Positions 12,341 through 23,504 of a stretch of DNA of 64,000 bases are shown here, in pieces. Position numbers and translations under genes: made by a program. Under the pieces are notes generated by a model. It did no database searches. It was not told the origin of the DNA and worked only from the letters and a program-made list of their open reading frames with translations. Each line of letters starts with the position of its first letter. Position 1 is the first letter of the stretch. Source of the stretch: Desulfolucanica intricata (lineage in GTDB: Bacteria; Bacillota; Desulfotomaculia; Desulfotomaculales; Desulfofarciminaceae); assembly GCF_001592105.1 (NCBI RefSeq), contig NZ_BCWE01000003.1, positions 186,001 to 250,000 of the forward strand, read 5' to 3'.

Positions 12341-12417
12341 GTGCCCGTAGCTCAATTGGATAGAGCGTTAGACTACGGATCTAAAGGTTGGGGGTTCGAC
12401 TCCCTCCGGGCACGCCA
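12341..12417 (+). tRNA. tRNA-Arg (ACG)
   Basis: Acceptor GTGCCCG pairs with cgggcac. The anticodon loop is ctacgga, giving ACG, whose first base would be the inosine target of the adjacent TadA in bacteria. CCA is encoded. Confidence 0.96.
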
Positions 12418-12429
12418 TTATACAACTTG

Positions 12430-12506
12430 GCGCCCGTAGCTCAGGTGGATAGAGCAGCGGTTTCCTAAACCGCGTGCCGGGAGTTCGAGTCTCTCCGGGC
12501 GCACCA
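12430..12506 (+). tRNA. tRNA-Arg (CCT)
   Basis: Acceptor GCGCCCG pairs with cgggcgc. The anticodon stem gcggt/accgc encloses loop ttcctaa with CCT. CCA is encoded. Confidence 0.95.
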
Positions 12507-12531
12507 TTCTAATGTTAAAGGGGATTTCCTG

Positions 12532-13056
12532 GTGGATCATGCCAGGTTTATGCAAGAAGCTTTAATTGAAGCAAAAAAAGCTTATACAAAAGGTGAAGTT
12601 CCTATTGGAGCAGTATCTGTTTATCAAGATCAAATTATTTCTCGGGGACATAATTTAAGGGAAACTTTGTGTGACAGTACTGCCCATGCAGAAATTATAG
12701 CTTTAAAAAAAGCAGCCAGGTATCTGGGTGACTGGCGATTAAATGAAGTTACTCTCTATTCAACCATTGAGCCCTGTGTCATGTGTGCCGGGGCTTTAAT
12801 TCAGTTTCGAGTTAAACTGCTGGTATATGGTGCCCCGGATATTAAGTTCGGTGCCGTAGATTCCGGTCTTAACGTTGTTCGCCAGGCTAGGTTTAACCAC
12901 CGGGTAGAAGTTATCTCAGGTATAATGGAAGACGAGTGTAAAGAAATTATTCAAAGGTTTTTCAGGGAATTAAGGAAATCAAAAAAATTAAAAAAATCCA
13001 AACTAAAAGGAGAGATGGCCGAGTTGGTCGAAGGCGCTCGACTCGAAATCGAGTAA
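12532..13056 (+). CDS. tadA: tRNA-specific adenosine deaminase TadA
   Basis: Deaminates A34 to inosine in tRNA-Arg(ACG), which lies 115 bases upstream. The GTG start follows aaagggg. The zinc and catalytic residues are His52 and Glu54 in HAEI and Cys82/Cys85 in PCVMCAG. The conserved core ends near residue 150. The last 16 codons are the 5' part of the following tRNA-Ser (CGA) gene read as protein, giving a tail GEMAELVEGARLEIE that is unlikely to be functional. The stop overlaps the tRNA by 48 bases. Confidence 0.96.
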   Translation: MDHARFMQEALIEAKKAYTKGEVPIGAVSVYQDQIISRGHNLRETLCDSTAHAEIIALKKAARYLGDWRLNEVTLYSTIEPCVMCAGALIQFRVKLLVYGAPDIKFGAVDSGLNVVRQARFNHRVEVISGIMEDECKEIIQRFFRELRKSKKLKKSKLKGEMAELVEGARLEIE

Positions 13057-13102
13057 ACCGTGATGAGCGGTTTCGTGGGTTCGAATCCCACTCTCTCCGC
13101 CA
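13009..13102 (+). tRNA. tRNA-Ser (CGA)
   Basis: Acceptor GGAGAGA pairs with tctctcc; anticodon CGA in actcgaaat. A long variable arm and encoded CCA are present. Its first 48 bases overlap the tadA reading frame on the same strand, so processing of the shared transcript would remove the end of the tadA message. Confidence 0.95.
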
Positions 13103-13131
13103 AACAGTATAAAAAAATTTTAATAAAATAT

Positions 13132-13161
13132 TTGACAGGATAATACCTGTTATGTTATTAT
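13132..13161 (+). promoter_or_regulatory. SigA promoter of a structured ncRNA
   Basis: A perfect TTGACA (13132-13137), 18-base spacer and TATTAT (13156-13161). The likely start is near 13169, exactly where the ncRNA's closing stem begins. Confidence 0.8.
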
Positions 13162-13168
13162 AACTTTA

Positions 13169-13458
13169 AGCACCATCCTTACAGTGACTATAGGTTTTTA
13201 AGATATTGCGGGAAAATTCTGAAGAGAGTTTTTGTTATTGCAAGTCGTTTAACCAGTCCGAAGAGGTTGTGTGTTTTTTTATTGAAACTAGTCTTTTAGG
13301 TAAGTTAATTTGTTCAAGGAGGATTTTAGGGTAACCTTTCTCAGTTATTCTAGCGGAAATTGAGGTCGAGTAGTAGTAAGAATAAATCGGTATTCAATTT
13401 CACTAATAGTAAACTGTAAGGATGGTTGCTTTAGAGAGAAGGTAAAACCTTCTCTCTT
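13169..13458 (+). ncRNA. Structured ncRNA of unknown class (possibly 6S-like)
   Basis: A stand-alone transcription unit without an ORF. A strong promoter lies 8 bases upstream. A long closing stem joins 13169-13191 to 13406-13430 (agca-ccatccttacagt with actgtaaggatgg-ttgct, extended by actat/atagt). A perfect 11-bp terminator (13433-13443/13447-13457, loop aaa) follows immediately. The interior, about 215 nt, has smaller stems such as ttattct/agaataa and aacc/ggtt. The overall plan, one long rod closed at its ends, recalls 6S RNA, but I do not recognise conserved 6S sequence and the length is on the large side. RNase P RNA and tmRNA are excluded by missing hallmarks. Confidence 0.75.
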
Positions 13459-13562
13459 ATTTATTTTATATCTTGTAGTTATAAAAATATAATTTAAGTT
13501 GAGATGGTATTCAGTTTATATGAAAACAGGAGCTACGGGAAGTAAATATGTGTAATAGCCCT

Positions 13563-13597
13563 AAAAGGTGAGCAATATTGCTGCTCACCTTTTTTTA
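13563..13597 (+). terminator. Orphan Rho-independent terminator
   Basis: A perfect 12-bp stem (13563-13574 with 13582-13593) with a T run. No gene lies between the ncRNA terminator at 13458 and here, so either a short transcript of about 100 nt ends here or it backs up the ncRNA terminator. Tiny frames such as the 11-codon one at 13520 are not convincing. Confidence 0.75.
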
Positions 13598-13677
13598 TTC
13601 CTAAAAATAACTAATTATAAGGTTTGTATTGATATGTTATTATTTACAGTAAATTCCAATTAGGAGGTTGACAGTAT

Positions 13678-13998
13678 ATGATGTTTAAAGATTTCTTATT
13701 AAAGCTTCGTTCTTTTTTAACTAACAAAGAAACCGGGGATATGGGTGATATTGTAACGGAGCTTAATGTTGGTGATGATGCTTCAGGGAAAGTAGTAGTT
13801 TTAAGAATTGGAAAAAACCGGGTAAATACCAAAGAAAATAATTTATTTTTAAGGGGACCAACATTAATTAAACACCTGCTTTTGAGAAAGTTGCGGGAGG
13901 AGCGTTGGTGGGAATTAAAAAACTTATGGCCTGCGGCCGTAATGTCCATGGGGACAGGAATGGTGGTTGGGTATATTTGGGGTAGTTATTTGGGGTAG
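13678..13998 (+). CDS. Unknown small protein with one C-terminal membrane segment
   Basis: 106 aa, starting ATG-ATG (13678 or 13681) behind taggagg. The N-terminal 85 residues are soluble and charged, with GDIVTELNVGDDASGKVVVLRIGKN as two likely strands (in parts). The C-terminal 22 residues (AAVMSMGTGMVVGYIWGSY) form one hydrophobic helix, suggesting tail anchoring in the membrane. I do not recognise a family. It stands alone between the ncRNA and the cold-shock genes. Confidence 0.65.
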   Translation: MMFKDFLLKLRSFLTNKETGDMGDIVTELNVGDDASGKVVVLRIGKNRVNTKENNLFLRGPTLIKHLLLRKLREERWWELKNLWPAAVMSMGTGMVVGYIWGSYLG

Positions 13999-14487
13999 TT
14001 ATTATTTTCTACTAATGTAAGTACTTTTCCGAAAAATAGTTAAATCCTTCCTTTAGGTGCACCTGTACTGTACCGGTTCTTAACCGGTAAAATAATTTTC
14101 ATTTTTTCTCTTATTTAATGATAGCTCTATAGCCCATATATTATAATTCGTTCTGTTATAACAGAATTTGATTGCGGGGCAAATAGAGAGCAGCAGCAGT
14201 GTATTTTTTCCGGGGAAAATTGAAACAGTTTAAGTTTTCCCCGGTTTTAGGGCAAAGTTCTTGTATAAATAAAAAAACCAGGCTTTAGCAATCACTTTTA
14301 TAATTCCGGGTACGGTGTGGTATTCTGGGGTTTTTCCAGGTTGTTGGATATGTAGAAGGGCAAATCCGGTGGGTAAATTGTTAATTTTTGGATACCATTT
14401 ATTCGCATAGAGATGGTTTAAAGTATACATACTATTTATGAATTATACATTTAGTATAAATACTTTAAAATATTAGGGGGTTTACAT
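13999..14487 (+). other. 489-base gap with two hairpins and no gene
   Basis: No convincing CDS. taccggtt/aaccggta (14071-14078 and 14082-14089, loop ctt) and ccggggaaaa/ttttccccgg (14210-14219 and 14235-14244) are perfect inverted repeats. The second is flanked by T-rich sequence on both sides and would terminate transcription in either direction. The last about 80 bases are the A/T-rich leader of the first cold-shock gene. Confidence 0.6.
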
Positions 14488-14688
14488 TTGCAAACAGGAA
14501 CAGTAAAATGGTTTAATGCAGAAAAGGGATACGGGTTTATTGAAATGGAAAAAGGTGGTGACGTATTTGTACACTTTTCTGCTATTACCGGCGAGGGTTA
14601 TAAAACTTTAGATGAGGGACAACGTGTTCAATTTAATGTTGTACAGGGGAATCGAGGGCCTCAAGCTGAGAATGTTGTTAAACTATAG
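14488..14688 (+). CDS. Cold-shock protein (CspA family), copy 1
   Basis: 66-aa single cold-shock domain. RNP1 is KGYGFIEM and RNP2 is VFVHFSAI; it binds single-stranded RNA/DNA as an RNA chaperone. TTG start after taggggg. It is followed 213 bases later by a paralogue of the same length. It is likely a cytoplasmic translation and antitermination aid. Confidence 0.95.
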   Translation: MQTGTVKWFNAEKGYGFIEMEKGGDVFVHFSAITGEGYKTLDEGQRVQFNVVQGNRGPQAENVVKL

Positions 14689-14901
14689 TCCTGCATAATT
14701 AGGGAAACCTGGTAAATAATAATAAAGCCGTTTGCTATTTAATTACCATAATTTGCTTTTTTATAGTTTGTATGGTATGATAACTACGACGCTAAAAAGT
14801 GTGAAAACCTAAAAATAATTTTAATGGCCTCTTGTTTGAAGCAATATTAAAAGATATTTTTATGGTAATCAGCTTTTTAAACATTATAAGGAGGCCTAAT
14901 T

Positions 14902-15099
14902 ATGTTAGGTAAAGTTAAGTGGTTTAACAATGATAAGGGATTCGGTTTTATTGAGCGTGAAAGTGGAGATGATTTATTTGTTCATTACTCAGCCATCCAA
15001 GGAACCGGATTTAAATCTTTGGAAGAAGGGCAGCAAGTTGAATTCGATATTGTAGAAGGCAATAGGGGTCCACAGGCTGCGAATGTAGTTCGTTTGTAA
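14902..15099 (+). CDS. Cold-shock protein (CspA family), copy 2
   Basis: 65-aa cold-shock domain with RNP1 KGFGFIER and RNP2 LFVHYSAI, about 70% alike to copy 1. It starts with ATG after aaggagg. A roughly 200-base untranslated stretch precedes it, A/T-rich, the kind of leader that controls temperature-dependent translation in csp genes; no specific thermosensor fold was identified. Tandem duplication is the simplest origin. Confidence 0.95.
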   Translation: MLGKVKWFNNDKGFGFIERESGDDLFVHYSAIQGTGFKSLEEGQQVEFDIVEGNRGPQAANVVRL

Positions 15100-15116
15100 T
15101 GCTCATCAAAAATCAA

Positions 15117-15158
15117 AAAAGGACATATTCCAGGCATATGGAATAATGTCCTTTTCAT
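15117..15158 (+). terminator. Terminator after the cold-shock genes
   Basis: aaaaggacatattcca pairs with tggaataatgtcctttt with one bulge. The stem lies about 18 bases after the stop of copy 2. Confidence 0.75.
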
Positions 15159-15286
15159 GTTTGCTATAAATAGGACTTGCATTTAAAAAAAAATGATTGT
15201 ATAATATAAGAGCCGCGGTTGATGTACGAAATTACGATGTAAGTTAAAACTAAATATAACTTTTTAAAAGTAGTGCACTTGTATGT

Positions 15287-15381
15287 GGAGAGATGGCTGA
15301 GTGGATGAAGGCGCTCGCCTGGAAAGCGAGTAGACGGGTGTTGACCCCGTCTCGAGGGTTCGAATCCCTCTCTCTCCGCCA
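15287..15381 (+). tRNA. tRNA-Ser (GGA)
   Basis: Acceptor GGAGAGA pairs with tctctcc. Anticodon GGA is in cctggaaag. The long variable arm is gacgggtgttgaccccgtc; CCA is encoded. It lies 20 bases before the SRP RNA. Confidence 0.96.
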
Positions 15382-15401
15382 TTTTATATTTTAAAAAACT
15401 T

Positions 15402-15669
15402 GTCGTGCTAGACGGGGAGGTAGCGGTGCCCTGTACCCGCAATCCGCTATAGCGGGGTTGAATGCCTGCCCCCGGGTTTAACTTGTGAGGACAGGCTGTT
15501 GCAAGGGGTGACGACGATTGGGTCTTACGCGACGGAGATTCCTGAACCGTGTCAGGTCTTGACGGAAGCAGCACTAAGGGAAAACCTCCGGGTGCCGTAA
15601 GGTTGCCTGATCCGAGCTACCTACAGCAGTAACGCTTGGAAGTTACTACTCAAAGGCAGGATGCACGGC
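15402..15669 (+). ncRNA. ffs: Signal recognition particle RNA, large Gram-positive type
   Basis: About 268 nt. The ends gtcgtgc and gcacggc pair. The 5' Alu-type domain reads ggggaggtagcggtgccc with ctgtaccc. The conserved Ffh-binding helix 8 shows the hallmark gtcaggtcttgacggaagcagcac. The tadA-SRP RNA-dnaX order is standard in Firmicutes. The exact 3' end was placed by pairing. Confidence 0.93.
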
Positions 15670-15803
15670 TTATATTAAATAATTTTAGTTATGAAGAGAC
15701 TGGCCATTGATCGGGTTAGTCTTTTCTTGTTTTTGATAAAGGAAAAAACATATTTGCAGCGAAAGTAGTATAAGTTTAAAGAGTTTCTAGCGGGGTGTAG
15801 TCT

Positions 15804-17360
15804 ATGACTTATCGTGCCTTATACCGGGAATGGAGACCCCAATATTTTTATGACATTGTGGGACAAAAACATGTTGTTTTAACTTTAGAAAATGCTATAA
15901 AAAATAACCGTATAGCTCATGCTTATTTATTTTGCGGACCCCGGGGTACGGGTAAAACCAGTACTGCCAAGATACTGGCAAAGGCTTTAAACTGCCTTAA
16001 TTTACAGGGTCATGAACCCTGTAATGAATGTTCCGTTTGCCAGGCAATATCTTCAGGTTCATCAATTGATGTTATTGAGATTGATGCAGCTTCAAACAGA
16101 GGTATTGATGAAATTAGAGAGTTAAAGGAAAAAGTTAAATTTTCTCCTTCTATGGGAAAGTTTAAGGTTTATATTATAGATGAGGTTCATATGTTAACAA
16201 ATGAGGCTTTTAATGCTCTTTTAAAAACGCTGGAAGAACCTCCACAGCATGTCATCTTTATTTTGGCCACTACTGAACCACAAAAAGTACCACTGACGAT
16301 CCTTTCACGGTGTCAGCGATTTGATTTTAAAACTATTCCGGTTGATGATATTGTCAGGAGACTGGAAAAAGTCTTGGAGTCCTTAAAAATTGAGATTAGC
16401 TCTCCTGCTGTTCATCAAATTGCCAGAGCTGCCGAAGGTGGACTGAGGGATGCTCTAAGTATTCTGGATCAAATTGTTACCTTTGGGAATAGGGATAAAA
16501 TTTCCGAAGAAGATATTCATAACCTGCTTGGTACGGTAAATAAAGATACTATGAATCAGGTTTTAGAATATCTGTTAAAAGGGGATATTGGTAGTATCCT
16601 GCATTTAGTTTCTGCAATATCATCTGAAGGAAAGGATTTACGTCTATTTGTTAAAGAATTTATAAATCATATCAGGGAGTTGCTGTTAATTAATATTGAT
16701 CCTTCATTGGTAGATAATGAAAACTACGATCAAAAAATTACCTTTAAGAGTCCGTTTTTATTATCAATATTGGATGATCTAATCGAGTATGAGTCAAAGA
16801 TGAAATGGAGTTCCCAGCCAAGAATTATCCTGGAATTAGCTTTTATAAAGATGATCCATAAACAGGAAAAAGGGGATCCTGTTCTTGAATTAGATAAAAG
16901 CACAATGGAAATAAAAAATTGTAAGATAAAAAGTAATCAAAAACATTTATTAAATAAGGTTCCGGTTAATTTAGAGGTAGAGCACAATAAACCAAAACCT
17001 GAGCAAAAAAATAATCCGGTTTCTATAAATAGAATTAAACAGGCTTGGAAGGATGTTGTAAAGGAGGTAAAGCAGGCTAAATCCACTGTCTCCGGGGTAA
17101 TATCCAATAGTTTTCCGATAAAAATAGAAAATCAAATACTTACTGTAGGCCTGGAAGATGATTTGCAAAGAGAATGGCTGGATAAACAAAAAAATAAGGA
17201 TTTAATACAGCAGGTATTAAAGTCAATTTTAGGTATAGAATGTCAGGTTAAGTTTGTGAATGCAAAGGCTAAGATACAGGAAGAGCAGGTATCTAAAGAC
17301 AGCACTACCACCAGTGAAAGTATTATTAATCTTTTCGAAGCCAAGGAAATAAAAAATTAA
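15804..17360 (+). CDS. dnaX: DNA polymerase III subunits gamma and tau
   Basis: Clamp-loader ATPase, 518 aa. Walker A is GPRGTGKTSTAK (about 45-56), followed by the zinc-binding cluster CLNLQGHEPCNECSVC. Walker B is YIIDEVHML and sensor 1 ILATTEP. The C-terminal third is charged and low in conservation, as in tau. ATG at 15804; the ribosome site (gcggggtg) is moderate. The following ybaB and recR form the standard cluster. Confidence 0.98.
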   Translation: MTYRALYREWRPQYFYDIVGQKHVVLTLENAIKNNRIAHAYLFCGPRGTGKTSTAKILAKALNCLNLQGHEPCNECSVCQAISSGSSIDVIEIDAASNRGIDEIRELKEKVKFSPSMGKFKVYIIDEVHMLTNEAFNALLKTLEEPPQHVIFILATTEPQKVPLTILSRCQRFDFKTIPVDDIVRRLEKVLESLKIEISSPAVHQIARAAEGGLRDALSILDQIVTFGNRDKISEEDIHNLLGTVNKDTMNQVLEYLLKGDIGSILHLVSAISSEGKDLRLFVKEFINHIRELLLINIDPSLVDNENYDQKITFKSPFLLSILDDLIEYESKMKWSSQPRIILELAFIKMIHKQEKGDPVLELDKSTMEIKNCKIKSNQKHLLNKVPVNLEVEHNKPKPEQKNNPVSINRIKQAWKDVVKEVKQAKSTVSGVISNSFPIKIENQILTVGLEDDLQREWLDKQKNKDLIQQVLKSILGIECQVKFVNAKAKIQEEQVSKDSTTTSESIINLFEAKEIKN

Positions 17361-17405
17361 AAAATAAAATAAAAAATTAAGTGAATTATTAAGGAGGTTT
17401 TTTTT

Positions 17406-17723
17406 ATGATGGGCGGTAATATGAATAAGATGATGAAGCAAGTGCAAAAAATGCAGGCTGAAATGGCTAAGATGCAGGAGGAATTAGGTAATCGAACTGT
17501 TGAGACTACTGCCGGTGGAGGAGTTATTAGTGTTGTAGCTAACGGTAAACAGGAAATTGTGGCTATTCAAATAAAACCTGAAGCGGTAGACCCGGAAGAT
17601 GTAGAAATGCTCCAGGATTTGGTTTTAGCAGCAGTAAATGATGCTCTAAAGAAATCACAAGAGATGGTAGCAAAAGAAATGAGCAAAATAACAGGCGGCT
17701 TAAATATACCCGGACTCTTTTAG
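17406..17723 (+). CDS. ybaB: Nucleoid-associated protein YbaB/EbfC
   Basis: 105-aa dimeric DNA-binding protein of the YbaB/EbfC family. An N-terminal helix [19 protein letters not shown] is followed by the conserved [17 protein letters not shown] strand region. It ends GGLNIPGLF, as the paralogue at 46957 also does. It lies between dnaX and recR, the conserved setting. The start is one of two adjacent ATGs after aaggagg. Confidence 0.96.
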   Translation: MMGGNMNKMMKQVQKMQAEMAKMQEELGNRTVETTAGGGVISVVANGKQEIVAIQIKPEAVDPEDVEMLQDLVLAAVNDALKKSQEMVAKEMSKITGGLNIPGLF

Positions 17724-17732
17724 GAGGAATTT

Positions 17733-18335
17733 ATGTTGCTTTATCATTCCGGAGCGGTAGGTCGTCTAATTAAAGAATTTTCTATGCTGCCGGGTATTGG
17801 ACCCAAAACAGCTCAGCGAATAGTTTTCCATCTTCTAAATGCACCTCAAGAAGTTTCACATCGCTTAGCTGCAGCGGTACTGGAGGCGAGGGATAATATA
17901 AAATATTGCTCAGTTTGCAGCAACTTAACTGATACTGATCCCTGTCCCCTTTGCAGCAATGAAACACGTGATAGAAGTATCATTTGTGTAGTACAAGAAC
18001 CTCGCGATGTTATAGCTATGGAAAACAGTCACAGTTTTAAGGGTTTTTATCATGTTTTACACGGAGCAATTTCCCCTATGGATGGAATAAAGCCGGAAGA
18101 TTTAAAAATAAAAGAATTATTGGATAGATTACATAAGGAAAATATTAAGGAAGTGGTTATGGCAACGAATTCCAACGTAGAGGGTGATGCTACGGCCTTA
18201 TATTTAGCCCGGCTTATTAAACCTTTAGGAATTAAGGTGACGAGAATAGCATACGGTCTGCCTGTTGGTGCCTACCTGGAATATGCTGATGGAGTAACTT
18301 TATCTAAAGCTTTAGAAGGTAGAAAAGAAATATAA
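17733..18335 (+). CDS. recR: Recombination mediator RecR
   Basis: 200-aa DNA-repair protein acting with RecO/RecF to load RecA. The helix-hairpin-helix (LPGIGPKTAQRIVFHLL, about 18-34) is followed by the C4 zinc finger CSVCSNLTDTDPCPLCSN (about 57-74). The TOPRIM domain has VVQEPRDVIAME and ATNSNVEGDATALYLA. The ATG lies 9 bases after the ybaB stop. Confidence 0.98.
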   Translation: MLLYHSGAVGRLIKEFSMLPGIGPKTAQRIVFHLLNAPQEVSHRLAAAVLEARDNIKYCSVCSNLTDTDPCPLCSNETRDRSIICVVQEPRDVIAMENSHSFKGFYHVLHGAISPMDGIKPEDLKIKELLDRLHKENIKEVVMATNSNVEGDATALYLARLIKPLGIKVTRIAYGLPVGAYLEYADGVTLSKALEGRKEI

Positions 18336-18409
18336 AAGTTTAAGTAATAAATTCCATTTTAATCCATATAAATTTAGCAAAGCTACTCGTTTGTTGGGAG
18401 GTGCAGGGA

Positions 18410-18673
18410 TTGGAATGGAAATTTATTTTATGGGGTTTAATTTGCCTTCTGGGACTTTATTTAATGGGTACTGCATTATACAGGCCTTTTAAATATTTGA
18501 TTCGTTTAGGGTTTTATTTTGTTTTTGGAGGTCTAATTCTTTTTACAATAAACTTAGTTTTCAGTCATATTGGTATGCAGGTGGCAATTAATCCTGTAAC
18601 TATGTTGACTGCGGGAATTTTGCAATTGCCTGGAGTTATTTTACTTTTAATACTTAATTATCTTTTTCTGTAA
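18410..18673 (+). CDS. bofA: BofA-like pro-sigma-K processing inhibitor
   Basis: 87-aa membrane protein with two to three hydrophobic segments and the BofA-type C-terminus NPVTMLTAGILQLPGVILL. In Bacillus, BofA holds the SpoIVFB protease inactive in the forespore outer membrane until engulfment is complete. Start chosen as TTG at 18410, 8 bases after gggaggtg; the GTG at 18401 overlaps that ribosome site. The recR-bofA order matches Bacillus. Confidence 0.9.
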   Translation: MEWKFILWGLICLLGLYLMGTALYRPFKYLIRLGFYFVFGGLILFTINLVFSHIGMQVAINPVTMLTAGILQLPGVILLLILNYLFL

Positions 18674-18700
18674 TGACCACTTATAGTGGTCATTATTTTC
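18672..18700 (+). terminator. Terminator of the dnaX-recR-bofA unit
   Basis: Perfect 10-bp stem aatgaccact (18672-18681)/agtggtcatt (18685-18694) with loop tat, then attttc. It overlaps the bofA stop codon. Confidence 0.85.
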
Positions 18701-18874
18701 TTGACGGTGTTTTCTTTTTGTTTTATACTATAACACATATACTATTGCTGGTAATAGAGGGACAGATTTATTAAATAATCCATGTATACGTGTATACAAT
18801 ATATCATAATATGTTATCTTAAGGCATAAATTTTATATTAATTATGCTTGTTTTTGGGGGTGGAGTTAATTTCG

Positions 18875-19537
18875 TTGAAGCGTATCGTCGAAGCATATGT
18901 CGGGGAATATGCCAGCGGCAAGAGTGAAACTGCTGTTAACAGAGCTTTAGACTTAGCTAAAGAAGGCCGCCGGGTATCCCTGGTAGATCTTGATATTGTA
19001 GAGCCCTGCTATACTCTGCGACCCATAAAAAATGAATTATCAGCAAAAGGAATTTCCGTATTGGCATGGGATACAAAAGAAACTGTAGGACTGGGAGAAG
19101 CCGGAAATGTCATTAAAGCTGAAACCAGATGGGCCTTGCGACGTACAGGAGATGTAATTTTGGATATTGGATACGGAGTGGAAGGAGCCAAAACTCTAAA
19201 TCTGATTGAGGGTGCGGGACAAGATCCTGATTTGCAGGTACTGGCTGTGATAAATATTGCCCGCCCGATGACTTCTTCACTGGAAGACATAATAGAATAT
19301 GTAAAAAGCTTGGGACGGGTTGACGGATTAATAAATAATTCCCACTTAGGAGAGGAAACAGACGTAGAAATTATTCAAGAAGGAGCCAAAGTTATAACAG
19401 AAGTAGGCCGTCTTTTGAATATACCCGTAGTAGCTACCACTGTGGTTTCTGAGCTGTCCGATGCTATAGGTAAGTATGATATTGCAGGAAATCCGGTTAG
19501 ATTATTGACCAGATTTATGCCGCGTACTTTATGGTAA
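18875..19537 (+). CDS. P-loop ATPase-like protein of unknown function
   Basis: 220 aa. The N-terminus KRIVEAYVGEYASGKSETAV carries a nucleotide-binding loop GEYASGKSE, a variant of GxxxxGKS. VSLVDLDIVEPCYTLR resembles the switch region of MinD/CobB-like ATPases, and later DVILDIGYGVEG the Walker B. It is cytoplasmic, with no membrane segments. Start chosen as TTG at 18875 (8 bases after gggggtggag) over the upstream in-frame TTG at 18848. It precedes the pyruvate:ferredoxin oxidoreductase by 136 bases; a role in that metabolism is possible but only by neighbourhood. Confidence 0.75.
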   Translation: MKRIVEAYVGEYASGKSETAVNRALDLAKEGRRVSLVDLDIVEPCYTLRPIKNELSAKGISVLAWDTKETVGLGEAGNVIKAETRWALRRTGDVILDIGYGVEGAKTLNLIEGAGQDPDLQVLAVINIARPMTSSLEDIIEYVKSLGRVDGLINNSHLGEETDVEIIQEGAKVITEVGRLLNIPVVATTVVSELSDAIGKYDIAGNPVRLLTRFMPRTLW

Positions 19538-19655
19538 AAATGTTTTTACTTTTGTATTATACGTAAAAATTTTTTATAACGAGTTGTTTTAATATTCAAT
19601 TAATTAATATTGCACAAAATAGTTGATTATTTAATTGGTGTATTAATTAGTTTAA

Positions 19656-23192
<3,537 letters not shown>

Positions 23193-23226
23193 TCCTACAG
23201 GCAATTATAGTTTACTGGTAAAGTGA

Positions 23227-23260
23227 AGAAACCCTGCGCTTTTTTAAGTGCAGGGTTTCT
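23227..23260 (+). terminator. Terminator after the pyruvate oxidoreductase
   Basis: agaaaccctgc (23227-23237) pairs with gcagggtttct (23250-23260). The T-rich right arm is followed by tactg. The remaining 245 bases to the next gene show no further feature except A/T-rich leader. Confidence 0.75.
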
Positions 23261-23504
23261 TACTGTATAAAAGTAATCCTTGCCATATATAGCAGCGGTA
23301 AATGGAAAAAAGTATGATCAGTTTTATGTCTTTTTTTGTCATAATTGATTGATAATATTTATGGTTATAATAATTTTAATGTTTTCATTATTATGAATTC
23401 ACTATAAAGGGGTGATTATTGATAAAAAAAGTATTATAATTACTTTGTTTTTGTAAAATAAGTTCCTTTTAGGGAATTTATGATTTTTTGGGAGGTGTAA
23501 TTTC

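Noticed and set aside
14230-14430. 66-codon minus-strand frame in the gap before the first cold-shock gene
   Set aside because: It starts in the leader of the divergent gene without a ribosome site, overlaps a hairpin and has no conserved look.
15164-15574. 136-codon minus-strand frame over tRNA-Ser and SRP RNA
   Set aside because: Covers two RNA genes; it is the commonly mis-annotated frame over the SRP RNA and has no ribosome site.
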